Shown here: positions 45,434-57,431 of the stretch, in pieces
Position numbering within the stretch: the first letter of the stretch is position 1
Layout of the letters: every line of letters begins with the position of its first letter
From: Agarophyton chilense
Lineage: Eukaryota > Rhodophyta > Florideophyceae > Gracilariales > Gracilariaceae
Reading direction: 5' to 3'
DNA length: 64,000 nucleotides
Assembly (NCBI GenBank): GCA_030374765.1
Contig: JARGXX010000080.1
Location: 1,798,001-1,862,000, forward strand
Translations under genes and position numbers: made by a program
Notes under the pieces: model-generated
The model's input: only the letters and a program-made list of their open reading frames with translations
Told to the model about the DNA's origin: nothing
Databases searched by the model: none

Positions 45434-45544
45434 TGCTTTTCTGACACTCCAAGTCCTGGTTTTTGCATACTACCATTGAGCTCTGCCGTGTTTTGCGGTC
45501 AAACCTGCTTTTCTTTGTCCATGTAGAACGCTTTCAATAGTAAG

Positions 45545-46141
45545 CTAGATGAAATCCGATGATGTGAGTCCAATCAGTTTTGTACTGGTGACAAAACTGT
45601 GTATAGATCTCATGTGAAATTCGTGCACTCTATAGGACTGTTTCCACCTGGTCAACATATCAGACAATACATTTTGTTGATAAGCGATATGTTCGATAGT
45701 GTACGCAAACTGGGCAAGAAATAAAGCCCATCTTTGGAATTTCGTAGCCGCATGTCGTCCAAGATTAGGCTCAAATGCTTTGAGGTTAAAAGCAAAGAAC
45801 AAGTTTCTGTGGTCGGTAACAACGTTTACAAACTGCTCTCCGAGAAAGAAGTAGTCTGACTTGCGGAACACCTGGTATATGGCATATGCATCTTTTTGCG
45901 GTGTGCTCCATCTCTGCTGTGAAGGAGAGAACGCTGTTCCAACAAATTCTAATGGTTCATGTGTCTGTTCTCTGACAAGCCCCGAACAATACCGTTCCGA
46001 AGCATCGGTCATGACCCAGATTGTCTGATATGACTTGGGGTAACAAAAATAGACGGCGTCACGCAGCCGTTTTGGTAAAAGTTCGAAATTGTCTTGATGG
46101 TGTTTTTTCCACCCCAGACTGCTCAACCGAACGCGTTGCAT
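45545..46141 (-). pseudogene. RNase H, gypsy copy E
   Basis: It contains IWVMTDASERYCSGLVREQ, FVGTAFSPSQQRWSTPQKDA, YAIYQVFRKSDYFFLGEQF, VVTDHRNLFFAF and IEHIAYQQNVLSDMLTRW. The usual Glu before the AYAI motif is Asp here. An open frame of 198 codons makes it the best preserved domain of copy E. Confidence 0.75.
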
Positions 46142-46179
46142 CGACTTCTTCGTCCTTTTGGATTAGCGCTCGTATGTTT

Positions 46180-47020
46180 CTTCAAGTACATCTGTCAGCG
46201 TATACAGTAGCTTCGTAGAGTCTGGGAAACATTTCGACATCCAGCGCCCACATTGTACGAACTTGCAGAGATCCGCTGCGTTCTGTAGAGTATCAGTGTC
46301 TTTCAATGCTTCAACTGGTGTAGAATCATGACAGTACCCACACACGTTGACTAGGCGAACACACCATTTGATTTCTTTCCGAAAACGTGATCTTTTCCTT
46401 ATCGAAATGAACATGCCGTTCTCCAAGCATATCTGAAAGAATCCTTCAAGGATTTTGAGGAGGGTTCTCTAGTCTGTCCCATGCATTATGAAATCGTCTA
46501 CCCGGAGCTCGAAGTTCCCTTATAGTTCTGCAAATGCTGTCAGTACTCCTCGTTGGAAGTGAGGAGCGGCATTAATCAGCTCCATGAGTACACGACGTGA
46601 TGAGTATATGCCTGTAGAGCTAATCACGCCGCATTTGTCGTACAAATCAAGGTTCAGAGCAACCTGCCAATATTCTGAGACAACGACAATGACATAGAAG
46701 ACCTGACTGCCCGCAAAGTCATGAATTTTGGAATCTAAGTGCGGCATAGGCCGCACTATTTTCTCTGTTGCAGAGTTAATGGGGCGAGGATCGACAGCCA
46801 TTTTGAACTTTTCTTTGGAGTTTGGTTTTGCGACGAGAATTGGAGCTGCAAGCCATTTTGCTTCCGGATACGGCACCATGAGACCCAGATTCACGAGTTT
46901 CTGTAGGTATGCATCTAAGAATACCCGCTGTGCTGACGGATACCTGTGCGCTTTCACCTTATTTAGTTTCCATTCATTGTAGGTAACTATCCGTAATTGA
47001 GGAAAGCTGGCTGGGTGCAA
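46180..47020 (-). pseudogene. Reverse transcriptase, gypsy copy E
   Basis: The open frame 47020-46520 contains LVNLGLMVPYPEAKWLAAPI, LVAKPNSKEKFKMAVDPRPI, NSATEKIVRPMPHLDSKIHD and a damaged palm segment (VVSEYWQVALNLDLYDKCG). After a stop the same region reads LRVDDFIMHG: the two aspartates are kept but the usual Tyr is Arg. The connection (46426-46163) follows in another frame. Confidence 0.75.
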
Positions 47021-47031
47021 CTTACCCAGCC

Positions 47032-47741
47032 TTAATCGAAAATCTGCTTTTGCTTCTGGAAACAGTCTTCAAGACAGTTCTGGCTGCTTTCTGAGAGGCT
47101 ATTTGTCTTTCCTTCTTCTAGGGACCTGTCCATTGAACTACTGATATCTTGCTCGGAGTCCTCTCTGACATCCAAATAGATTTCGTCATCTTCATAGTCA
47201 CCCACGTTGTCTATACCGTGCATGACGCCAGGGGTAGACACCATAGATATTTTGTTAACGTCCCTGTCACGCTCCATTTCGACTTTCGAAAAAACGTATT
47301 TTAGAGGAATATCTACATCTTCTCCGATACGGGACATTGCAGCCGCAAAGAGAACAGGACTGTTCAAACGGAGGGCATTCAGCAACTGTCTGCCTAAAAC
47401 GATGCCTGATGTTCTCTCATTCGCGATCAGCCAGTCAACACCACGCAGAATCATGTTCTTTCCATGCAGTATCTCTAACACAACATCCGCCATAATCTAG
47501 ATCTCACAAGTAATTGGAAGAGCTGCTTTGTTGAAAACATCAAAAGAGGCTTGAAGTGCTAACTTGTGAACAGCATATAAGCCATCTTACTCTCTAATCT
47601 TCGGACATATTTCTTTGAGCATGATATTAGTTGATGCTCCATGATCTGCAGTGACATTTGCCTCCAGCTTTCCGTCGCAAAATAATGTATCAAAGACTGT
47701 AGACGAACGCTATTCGTCAGGAGAATGTTCATTCTCCCCAA
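47032..47741 (-). pseudogene. Protease region, gypsy copy E
   Basis: Near 47700-47620 one frame reads TVFDTLFCDGKLEANVTADH then GASTNIMLKE, an aspartic-protease-like ADxGAS motif in which Asp-Thr-Gly is replaced by Asp-His-Gly. The frame 47493-47032 continues with MILRGVDWLIANERTSGIVL, GRQLLNALRLNSP and an acidic linker. Stops lie between the two. Confidence 0.5.
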
Positions 47742-48407
47742 TCTTCTTTATCGAGTTGGCTTTTCTCTTCTTCTTCTTGATTTCCATGTACGCCTTAAGA
47801 AAGGCTTCCATTTCTTCAGGTTTAGAGTTCGGAAACTTTCCAATGTATTGTCGCTTACCCTTCCTTTTCAACGTATATAAACAAAAAGGCAGTTCTCTTT
47901 GCGGTTTCACATTACGTTTCGAATCATCATCATCCTTTCTACGTTTATTGGATGGAGTTGACTGAACATTGATTAGAATGATAGTATCGGTCAAAACATC
48001 TTTTTTGGTTGCGATGAACGTACTCACATTTGTCGGCTTCTTCAGCTAGGCCTCAGACATATGCACCGAAATCTTTTTTGTGCAAGCCAGCTTGTGATTC
48101 AATTAGAAATATGCCCTCCATACGATCTTGAAAGTGACGGGGCTTCACTCGCTCTCGAATATTCTTAATAGCCACTTCACAGTTTTTGGGGATGGCCTCA
48201 GTGGCCTATATCTTCATAGAAATGAAAGACCAGTAGCATATATGGTATATCCAACTGCGTGTGAGGGCGGATATTCGAAAGTTGGACCAGCCAGTCTCCA
48301 TTAGAAATCTGTCCAACGTCGACGGAAAGTTGGATGTGATCGCCAATGCCTGTAGTGGTCTGGAGATTCAAACACTGCTGGAGTAGAACACGCGAGGCCA
48401 AGAACAT
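47710..48407 (-). pseudogene. Gag region, gypsy copy E
   Basis: Two stretches: 48407-48198 (VGQISNGDWLVQLSNIRPHT) continued in another frame (VAIKNIRERVKPRHFQDRM), and 48027-47710, a lysine-rich segment (SNKRRKDDDDSKRNVKPQRE, then PFCLYTLKRKGKRQYIGKF). Placement before the protease supports gag; no zinc knuckle is complete. Confidence 0.45.
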
Positions 48408-48790
48408 GAAAGATTCGTCTTAGACCTGGAAAGATTTACAACGGTGGCGAGGGACTTCGAATACTTCGACCTATGAGACTCTTGCGACATCGCCACTGCA
48501 AAAGCGTACAAGTACCAGTATTCCCCGGGAGAAATATCCCGGTATCATACTGTCAGCTTATTCGAAAGCGATTATTATCACTGCACTTTTATCAGAGGAT
48601 CTTTCATGGAGTATGCAGATCAAGTAGAGTCCAGTATTCACGATACAGTCGGGTCAATTGAGGTATTCGATTCAAGTATGAGTGTTTATATCCTTCAAAC
48701 GCCTGTTCAGTGAGCCTGTGTCGGTCCTTCTTATCTGACCAGAGATGCCTTCGTGGCTTCCCCCACACCGCATGGTGAAAAATACTGCAT

Positions 48791-49080
48791 CACTATTTTT
48801 TAGTGGTTGGCAGCACTATTATTCGTGGTCCATTTTTCTAACACCGAACATTGGTATGGTACAACTAAACGTGGTGCTGCATTGTTGTGTTTAATGGTTC
48901 AGTACTCCTAAACCACGTAATGAATTTTAATGGTACGGAACCACTACGATTCCGAGTTTTTGGGAGATTACCAATTATTCACTGATCCACCTGAATTTTA
49001 GTGGTGCTCTACTTTGATTAGTGGTAGGGGACCACTATAATTCCAACAGAGCACCACTATTTGTCAATATGTCCCTAACA
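48791..49080 (+). repeat. Left terminal and subterminal repeat array
   Basis: Within 290 bases the word TAGTGGT or its complement ACCACTA (with one-base variants such as CGTGGT and AATGGT) occurs about ten times. Examples are at 48801, 48941, 49000, 49019, 49031 and 49052, often spaced 15-40 bases apart and in both orientations. GAATTTTAGTGGTGC at 48993 matches a unit in the right array (GAACTCTAGTGGTG). Confidence 0.65.
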
Positions 49081-49449
49081 GGATCCTGTGCAGGTTCTGA
49101 GTGGCGCTCGTGTACACGTACCTACGGCCAACTTGTCGAACCAACTACTTAGTATCCTTCTGGGCAGACTACAACAAAACAAGGTTCTTTACTACGCTAG
49201 GAAACCACCTACCACTTGCCTGCTGAGTAGCTTCAAAACATCGGAGCAAAGTTCTGGACCGTGTTATACAGCGCTAGGAACAGTGACAGTGATCCTGTCT
49301 ACGCGAACGCTTCCTGATTCTATTCTGCGCAGGCTAAACATCTTCCTGTACACTTCCCTGTTCCATCTCTATTTCACATCGAACGCGTGCATGCCTTGGG
49401 ATACCGCAATATCAGTTCGAGCGCTTCCATTTCCAAGGCCAAGATAACC

Positions 49450-50330
49450 CTTCTATCAGGACCGGGCGCCATTCGAAAGCGCTGTTCTTGCTATCCCGCA
49501 TGGCGGTTTCGAAACCCACCGCTGTTCGTTGTGCTCCATCCACTTCGCCAGTTTCCGTGGCGCAGCTCCCTCCAACGAAAATTCGCAAGGCGCCCTTCGG
49601 ATTCTCAGAGCTTCACAGCATGCCTTCCAACACACGCATCATCCGTACTGCCTTCGTTTTGTCTTCCTACACCAGGAGCAACTTTCTGTCCGCGTCACTT
49701 GTAATTTCCAGCAATGCAATCATAGCAGCTGCTGTGGTGAAAACGATGCATGCCTCGAGTATATGTTGGAACGGGTGCTCTATGTCCAGAACTGACGGTG
49801 AAAATATTACCGCTCGAGCTTCACTTAGAGAGTTGATTTGGTTAAGAACATGTCGGGCAATGTATTGCAACAATTTGAAATCGCACGTATACATCACCAC
49901 TGCTTCTGAACGCTGCAACACGGTATCGAACACTTCCCGTCCATGAACTCTCTTCACCCTTCTCAGCGGCCGCTGCAATAACATCACCAGATCAACATTG
50001 GCGCGCACATGTACAACATTCCCTCTCTCTTCTAGCAACTCGAGGTGGCGGCATACCCTCGCACTGTTCAACTATCTTTCCCTGGCAGCAACGCCTCGCA
50101 ATCAATCTGCCTGTGCCTCGGGTATTCTCTGATATTCTTCTCCGCTAATTTCTTGCTTCCAGCCTGGCCGGGACTTTCTTGTCCGCCGACGTTGCACATC
50201 TCTTTTCCCACCCTCCCTTGATGAGTACAACTTGGATATCCGGAAACCTTGAACATTCTTGCCGGCCAACAGCTCTCTGTGATCTTCTTCAAAACCCCAC
50301 GATGCCAGACCGCCGTTCCCATCCTCATCT
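49450..50330 (-). pseudogene. Unrecognised coding-like segment inside the CACTA element
   Basis: The minus-strand frame 50071-49667 (134 codons) reads MNSARVCRHLELLEERGNVV, then HVLNQINSLSEARAVIFSPS, and continues past its end with stops to 49450. The composition looks protein-like, with heptad-like leucines, but I recognise no domain. It may be a second transposon protein or captured host sequence. Confidence 0.25.
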
Positions 50331-50619
50331 ATATCTGCTCGAGTGCTTCGTCAGCATCAGCAGTGCACCAGCCGGTACGTGGTCACAACAACGCTGGGGA
50401 GAGGTCCCGACAAAGCTTCCCAAGTACCCCGCAGCCAACCAAGAAGGTTGTGCAAGCTGTTCGTGGGTTTCAGGATGACGATGGCTCGTCCACAGACCAC
50501 GTTCTAATTTCCCCGGCGGCCACCCCCCCCCCCCCGTCCCGGTAGGTCATCAGCGGCAGGCATCCACGTAAACAGTTCCTCCCCACCTCTCAGGGCTGGG
50601 GTAGCATCTTAAAAAGTTT

Positions 50620-51141
50620 TCAATATGGATCCCATTGCATCATCTCCACATAGAGTGATTTGGACTCGCCAAGAACTCCGACCGGCAAGACAGGTCGACT
50701 GCAATTCGTTGAAGTTGTCGCGAGCTCCACTAACACGCGGTGAAGACGTCTATTCTGGCCACGAACGGGCTTTATCCGGCCAAATGTCGCGCGTCGAGAA
50801 AGAGATTGGTGTTGTACGCGACAGTTTTGATTAAATGGGATTTCTCCTCGAGCGGTTCACGGAACTTTTCGAACAACAGAAGGGCTCCACAAAAAGATGT
50901 ACGTATGTCGGGACAGGAAAAAAACGCGAAGCCCACGCAAATGTACGAGGAGGCGATGGCAAAGAGGCTTTCTCATCTTAGAACGGCCTTCGATAATTTT
51001 TCGCTCTCCCGCTGCGTCTCCAACAGCATCGTGGCCGCCATCATGGATAAGGGAACAACCACTCAACTCTCTCCGGCCGAATTGAGAGAGGTCCTTACGG
51101 CAGTCCTGCTTTCCCTAAAGATTAATGAAACTAAGGAGTAG
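50620..51141 (+). pseudogene. Short frames, unrecognised
   Basis: The frame 50740-51141 ends with MYEEAMAKRLSHLRTAFDNF, then NSIVAAIMDKGTTTQLSPAE and LREVLTAVLLSLKINETKE. It looks like a real helical peptide, but I know no match. A run of 13 cytosines lies just upstream at 50523-50535. Confidence 0.25.
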
Positions 51142-51582
51142 TGTCAGCGTGGTTTTGGGCCAGCAGCGTTCGTTTTCAGGCGCAGAGTCCTGTACTGTTG
51201 CATTTGGAACGCTCCGTGCGATACTTTCAGGCGGTTTGCCGTTAACGAAGACAGCAGCCGAGATGGACAGACGCGCCTGTCTATGCCGTCATGATTGGTT
51301 GAGAATTACCCTGCAGGCGGGTAATACATATCGCGCCCGCATGTGGTGGCAGCTTAAGACCGGAATGAGAAGCGTGTGGAGGGGAAGAGTGAGTACGGCC
51401 GTAGGATGCAAATTGAGAATAGGGCACACCGGACCAGGGCCTATGACGATTTGTATGCGATGATCTACGGGTATACCACCTTGTTGCACCTTCTCAACAC
51501 AGTTCAGAAGCAGGCCCCGATAGAGTTTTTCAACAACATGGGGTATTTTTTTGTGTAATGGTTCCCATACGAGCAATGAAAA

Positions 51583-52398
51583 GTGAGAGATTCTGAGGCC
51601 ACCCTGTCTTGGGTGGCTGGCACCAAAGCCGCGGCAGCTCTTTCCCCGGAGGATATACCCCCAGCATTTGTGTTCTCTGATAATGACCCGAAAATGTTGG
51701 CCACGAACGAGAGTCGCTACAAGAAGTTCGTCCGTTTCCAGCCGGAGCTCAAGTTGATGGGTGAGCAGGATGTCCTTTTCATGCTCCTGGGGCGTAAGTC
51801 AGACCTTCAAGATCATCAAGGCGAAGAGGTCAGATCGTGGAATCGTGTAATTAACCTCATGGATGCGGCCGCATATTTCATTTGAGCTCTGTCCTCTTTT
51901 GAGCGCTCGGCAGATATGAGCGACATGTTGGCGTCTTATAGGCAATCTATTGCAGCATTGTAAGAGGTGGCGGTCATTTCTCGTGCCGTATTGAACAGCC
52001 GAAGCTGCAGACACATTCTAAACCGCGGTGGTACCGCATCGGCGAGTGCAGGAGAAGCGGGCGCTGGTAGTGGCTCGAAAATAGAAGGCTCTGCGTTTCA
52101 GTCAATGCTAGATGACATTTTCAAAATTTCGATGCCGTCTGGTGGGATGATTGAGCGCGGGCTGCTGACAATCACGTGCGCAGTGCCTGAAGAAGTGTCT
52201 TGGCTGGGCATGTGGAGTAGAAGTGAGATAGAAGTACCTATGATGTCAGTGTTGCGAACCAGGATGACGCAAGCGGAGCACAACCCCATGATAGCCTTGG
52301 CCGAATTGAGTTTGACATATGAAGAGCCCCATGAAAAGGAACATTTATTTGCTAGAAGGCATACAACTCTACACATGAGCGATCGCGTCGAGATATGA
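51583..52398 (+). pseudogene. Unrecognised protein relic of about 270 codons
   Basis: One reading frame with only two stops (near 51883 and 51961). It contains PPAFVFSDNDPKMLATNESR, FVRFQPELKLMGEQDVLFML, FQSMLDDIFKISMPSGGMIE and NPMIALAELSLTYEEPHEKE. The even use of codons and conservation of one frame suggest a real former gene. No family recognised. Confidence 0.4.
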
Positions 52399-52879
52399 TG
52401 CTGCTGAGGGTACGGGCCCCCTCAACCACCAAGGCGTGTCACGCCTTCCATCGTAGCCGTCTTTGAGCCTTCGACGCAGACCTTTCTCCTGTTCCTGCTC
52501 CCAGTCCTGACTCTGCGGTCGCAGACGCGGGCGATGAAGATTGATCCGTGGTTGCTCCCCCCACACATTCTGCTCCTTCGCTACCTCGTGGATGCAGAGT
52601 GACCAATAAACGCGTTCAAACAGGCGGCCTCTAAGCTCGTTTAAGTTGGAAAACCTTGTGGCATATCCCAACCACACGAAATATGAAGGTCGCAGGCGGG
52701 TATAAGGGAAGTTGAGCTGGTTGTGGTGACACCAAGGGAGGCGAGCTGTGTCCTATATACGATCAACTATCCAAGAGAAGGTGTTCTGACCGGCCGGTCC
52801 GCAGCCTGTATCGGAATCAATAAGTACGTCACCCAGTCTTGATGGAACTGATGAAAGCAGCAGCTTTGCGACAGGAACT

Positions 52880-53560
52880 TGGGACGGGTTGAAGTATTTA
52901 GGCCGCCTCGTGACGTGTTTAGACGACGGGGACAGAGGTTTTGGGAACGAGGAGACTTTAAAACCCTTCGGGGCGGGTGGTAAAGGCTGCAGGAGGGCGG
53001 GCTGCGGCCGCTTAAAGACCGGTTGTGACGACGTAGGCTCGGGTTGCGGCCGCGGGGGACGAGATTCTAGGTTGCAACGGCTTGGCGATGGGTTGCGCCG
53101 ACGGAATTGATGGAATCGGCGGCTTCGCGACGGATTCTTGGAACGGACCGACGAATCTAGGCTGCACCCTGACGGGTTACAACGACGGGGACAGGGGTTG
53201 TGGCAACGGAGAGACTCAATCAACTTGAGGGGCGGGTGGTAGAGCTGACGGGCTGCGGCTTCTTGGAAAAAGGTGCTGCAATGGAGGCACGGGTGGTGGC
53301 CGCAGGTTCTAGTTGTATATGCTGCTGGGCGGGTGGTCGGAGCTGCGAGCGGGTGGTAGAGGCTGGTGGGCGTCCCGTGAAGGCTGCAGGGTGGCGGGCT
53401 GGAGCAGCTTGGAAAAGGTTGTGACGTACGGGGCACAGGTTGCAGCTGCGGGGGACTTATACAGGGTGCAGTCGCCTGGAGACCGATGGCAACGACGTAT
53501 TGTAGACGTTCCACCATACAACGTGCGGCACAGGGGCAGGGAATAAGGTGTTTTTCGGCG
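52880..53560. repeat. GC-rich imperfect minisatellite
   Basis: Short units built around GGTTGYRRC and GGGCGGGTGG recur irregularly (for example GGTTGTGACGACG, GGTTGCGGCCGCG, GGTTGCAACGGC, GGTTACAACGACGG). They produce a spurious 318-codon Pro/Ser-rich frame on the minus strand and Gly/Arg-rich frames on the plus strand. I treat it as repeat, not gene. Just after it, 53545-53700 on the plus strand reads FFGDTPGGATAHSESELQLV and looks coding-like. Confidence 0.45.
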
Positions 53561-54205
53561 ACACGCCCGGGGGGGCTACGGCACATTCTGAGTCGGAACT
53601 TCAACTGGTCTCTCCGCTGCAGATCGTTCAAAAGCACTTTGTGCGCTTGCAGGTCCCCGACCTGAACGCAATGATTTTCAACATCTGGGCCATTTTTCCT
53701 GTGTAGCATTGTGAAAATACTACCTCTTTCCGATAAGAAAAAAGATCTTTCGCTTTTCGAAAAGCTCTTCCGGGGTGCGTAACTGGCAGCTGCACCCGGA
53801 CTGCAGGCGTTGTAGCGTGTGCAGATCTCGACGATCTTTCCATCCTCATTGTCCCTTGAGAAAAATGGCAGGCGATGTAAGTCATGAATGAGAGACCCTG
53901 ACGTCTGTCATCTCCTTTCGTGAGATACAAAATGTGTCCAAGTCACGTCAATATCTTGGAAATGAGTTTGGTGCCGTCAATGAGCATTGGAGCTATGCAA
54001 AATTTCGTTTTTGTCTGGCTTATCTAGACCTGTATTCGAATGAAATGAGTAGCACTCGGCATATTGTTTTATGCAGCTGCTTGAATGAGCACCCTGATCT
54101 TCTCTGAGATCGTTCCTATTTACCTGCAACACGTATAAAGAAAGAGCGATATGAAATTGCTATGAAATGCGGCGCTGTTCGTAAGACTGCGTAAAACAGA
54201 CCAAG

Positions 54206-56310
54206 GTGCTGTCGCTCATGCCTAGCATTATGTCAACTCTTCTGAGTCATGTCGGGCCCTGTTTTAAAAATCCTGTGGAGAGCCCGCCTACGGAGGAGCA
54301 TGGACGCGCTAATATTGCTCGTGCTGATGATTTTTTGCCCCTCAAGTCTTTGCCGCGATGCAGTCGTCGTCGAAAGCTTCCAGTGTCTTATGAGGAATTT
54401 GACCAGTCCAACCAAGCATCACGAATCTGCTCCCGGAGGCTTTTTCGGTATGCTTGCAGTTTAGACAAGGCAATGGTGTTGGCGGCCGTTGCCATAGCTG
54501 TCGTTCACGGTGCCATGTTCCCCATTTTCATCACTACCATTGGCAGTGTTGTGGATGAATTTGGAACTACCCTACTTCCTCAGTTTGACCCGAACCATTC
54601 GGCGACTTCCACTATTTCAGCATCTTATTCATTAACTTGGAGTCCTGTTCTTGCTAAAGCCATATTCAGTCTTGTGCTTGGCAATGCACAGCTTTCTTTT
54701 GTGAAATACGCTGCAAATCGTATTTGAAATCGAATGCGCACTCTTTGCTTTCGTTCTCTTCTCCGACAGGACGGTCATTTTTACGACCATCAGAAAACCG
54801 ATATTTTGACACACCTCTTCATAAATGATATTAATCTCATTCAATCTTGTATCGGAGATAAGCTGCGCACCTGCATTCAGTACACCTTGACTTTCTTTGT
54901 AAGAATTTTCAAAGCCTTTTCGTACGGTTGGGAGCTCGATTCGGTGATTCTTACTATCACTCTGCTCTCGATGTGCATCGGGTTTCTGTTTGGATATCTC
55001 AATTCTGAAGCTGAAGGGCATGGAAATTCCGCCGATGCAGCGGCCACTGCTATTGCAACTGAGGGGTTTCGTCTCATGCAAGCCGTGACGGCGTTCTAAG
55101 GGTAGGAATAAGAGTCGTCTCGCTATGAGAACGCCGTAAAGTGGACGTATTTCACAGCTGTTCGTTTTGCACTGATTTCCGGTATTGGTCTTAGAGCTGA
55201 TTTTTCTGTTATCAATATGTCTTATTCTTTGAGCATCTGGTTTGGATCTCGTCTTGTGCGTTCTGGAGGGGACTCACCGGGAGATGTTCTGCTCTTGTTT
55301 TTTGTGTATTATGATTGGAATTACCTCCATCAGAATGGATGGCCCGGCATCTATATCAAACCCCGTCGCAGAGGGGACAGCCCCTCGAGTGTTCAAGAAA
55401 ATTATACGAAAGAGCGGAATTGGTCCACTCGATTTTGATGTGAGGCGTGTTCCGGACTGTCAGATTTCTGGCTGTCTCTGCTTCCTCAGCGTGGAATTAA
55501 CGTTTCAGTTGAAGGGTGTGGAAGACCGTCGAATGGTGCTGAATTTCAAAATTGAAATTTCTAAGGTACTTCTGAATCATTTGTCGGGAATTCAGGTTGT
55601 TGAAAGTCTACTGTTGCCCGTCTTGTTATTCGCTTGTATGACCAAACAAATAGAAATGTTATATTGAATGGTTTCGATCTTCGGGAGTTCAGCGTGTGAT
55701 GGCTGAGATCTCAAATGGTTGTTGTTGCGTAGACTCTATCCCTGTTCAGATTTTCCCCAGGGAAAACATTCTCCTTGGTGTGGAAATGTAGTTTTCAATG
55801 GATGTGAATTCCGGTAATAGAATTATGACACCCCGTGGCGTTACCGACGAGCAAGCTATTGAACCTGGAAAGAGAGCCAATGTTTATACGTTTATCATGA
55901 AGCTATCAGACGGCTACGACACTTTTTTGGCGAGAGTGGTGCATTATCGAGCGACAGTCAAAAGTCAAAGAAAAGGCATCGCAAGACCAAGTGTGCGCAA
56001 TCCGAAAAATCTTATTCTGGATGAGTTCACGGCTGGTGTCGATGCTGCCAGCGAGAATATAGTTCAAAATGCTGTAGAAAAAGCCTTTGTGGATCGTACT
56101 ACTATAAATATAGCACATTGGCTAAGCACTCTTCGTGGTTCAAGAGCCATCTCCTGCATTGACGACAGATCTGTACAAGAAACATAGACTCACTCGGATT
56201 TAATTCGGCGGGACGGCGGTATTTACAAAAACGTAATGGAGCTGCATAATATTGAAATGCAAAAGTTTGAAAAGGAAAAGTATGAGCTTGCCGATGACAC
56301 AGATGACTAA
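54206..56310 (+). pseudogene. ABCB-type (P-glycoprotein-like) transporter half, decayed
   Basis: ABCB transporters export lipophilic compounds using ATP. The relic covers an N-terminal tail, one membrane domain and one nucleotide-binding domain. It opens with LFRYACSLDKAMVLAAVAIA and VHGAMFPIFITTIGSVVDEF (first helix). After TGA 54725 the same frame reads LLRQDGHFYDHQKTDILTHL and NDINLIQSCIGDKLRTCIQY, the classic coupling region. Stops and shifts follow, then FSVINMSYSLSIWFGSRLV. Walker A lies at 55586-55612 (GNSGC, a TGA in place of Gly, KST), then DLREFSV and WLRSQMVVVA, and a TAG at 55730 in place of the Q-loop Gln. The signature is degenerate; Walker B reads NLILDE, and the H-loop is IAHWLST. 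The end (YKNVMELHNIEMQKFEKEKY) is typical. No introns are evident. It lies inside the CACTA element, so it may be captured. Confidence 0.8.
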
Positions 56311-56477
56311 GAAAAGACTTTCGGGACCGTGGTATATTTCTTACAGTATAATGCTCTGAAAGCTGCAGGCTAAATCATCACTATGAAAATTCGTCCTCTA
56401 TCTTTTCGTTCCTTTCTTCGACCGGAGATGGGATAATTCAATCTTAAAGAAAATTCTATGGGATCATTGTCTCAGCC

Positions 56478-57431
56478 TTGCAGCTTGATCTCAACAGATT
56501 GATTTACCAATTGTTGCGAAGAGCTTCGATTCCCATATCTTTCACAGGTAAATACCATTCTCATCCGCGAATCATAAACGCCACTGCCTTGCCATTAGGA
56601 TGTCCTTCTTCTCGAAAACTAGTGTACTTATTTCTTAGGAAAGAAATGAACGTGTTGAAATTTAGGCAACGAATGGACTCCCGCTTGACTGATGGGACGA
56701 AAATAGTGGTAACGGAAGAAATACCAGTCGAGTATCCACCTCTGACTAAGCTGATGGAAGAGTCAGAGTATGTTGTGGCAGTGGATACTGAAAATGGAAC
56801 CACAGAGACTCGGCCAGAGATTGTAAGTAAGGTGCAGGATTCGGGACCTTTGATTGTTGAAAAAGTGAGCAAGAAAGGCAATGTGACAAAACGGCATCTA
56901 CGAAATATATTGTAGGACATTCGACTTGCGACGCCGGTGGAAGCTGCACCCTTTCTTGACCATGTTGGGATGGCAGATTTGCCGCACCACGTCGGCGTCA
57001 TCACATGTACTTTAGAATTGCAAAACGATGGCGCTCTGAGCCCAAAATCCCCCATAAACTTGATAAATATTGTCATAGGCACTTCTAACTATCACTTATT
57101 TGAATCTCAAACGTCGAAGATAGTGTTAAGATCAGAGCAGGGAGAGATTACGAAATTGGATAGGTGGTGGCAGTTTAAGTCTCTCAACATGCACGTTTGA
57201 GAAAAAACAGGGCCTTTCAAAGTTGTTTTACGTCCACCGGAAGTGTTTCAACGAACTCTCATCACTAGTTTCTACATGAACGCACAAGACTTACTCATCC
57301 ATCTTGGACTTCAAATACTGCCCTATCCATTCCGCGTCTGGAAAAAGGCGAAAACAGAAGCCCATTGTCACATAGAAATGGTCCCAATTGAGCTACCTGT
57401 AGAAACATTCCTGGACGCCTGGTCCCACTGA
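56478..57431 (+). pseudogene. Unrecognised protein relic of about 310 codons
   Basis: One frame with stops at 56913 and 57198. It contains MDSRLTDGTKIVVTEEIPVE, ESEYVVAVDTENGTTETRPE, DLPHHVGVITCTLELQNDGA, LINIVIGTSNYHLFESQTSK and TSFYMNAQDLLIHLGLQIL. The steady frame over 950 bases indicates a former gene. It lies between the ABC relic and the transposase. It might be captured host sequence or a transposon accessory protein; I recognise no family. Confidence 0.4.

Larger units (their letters stand above)
44040..48420 (-). mobile_element. Ty3/gypsy copy E, third family, decayed
   Basis: On the minus strand the order is gag (48407-47710), protease (47741-47032), RT (47020-46180), RNase H (46141-45545), integrase (45433-44427), chromodomain (44337-44050). 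The protein sequences differ strongly from families A/D and C. There are many stops and frameshifts. LTRs were not found on either side. The sequence is pyrimidine-rich on the plus strand, as expected for reverse orientation. Confidence 0.75.

Noticed and set aside
52753..53709. 318-codon Pro/Ser-rich minus-strand gene
   Set aside because: It is produced by a GC-rich imperfect minisatellite; other frames in the same interval are equally open and no domain is visible.
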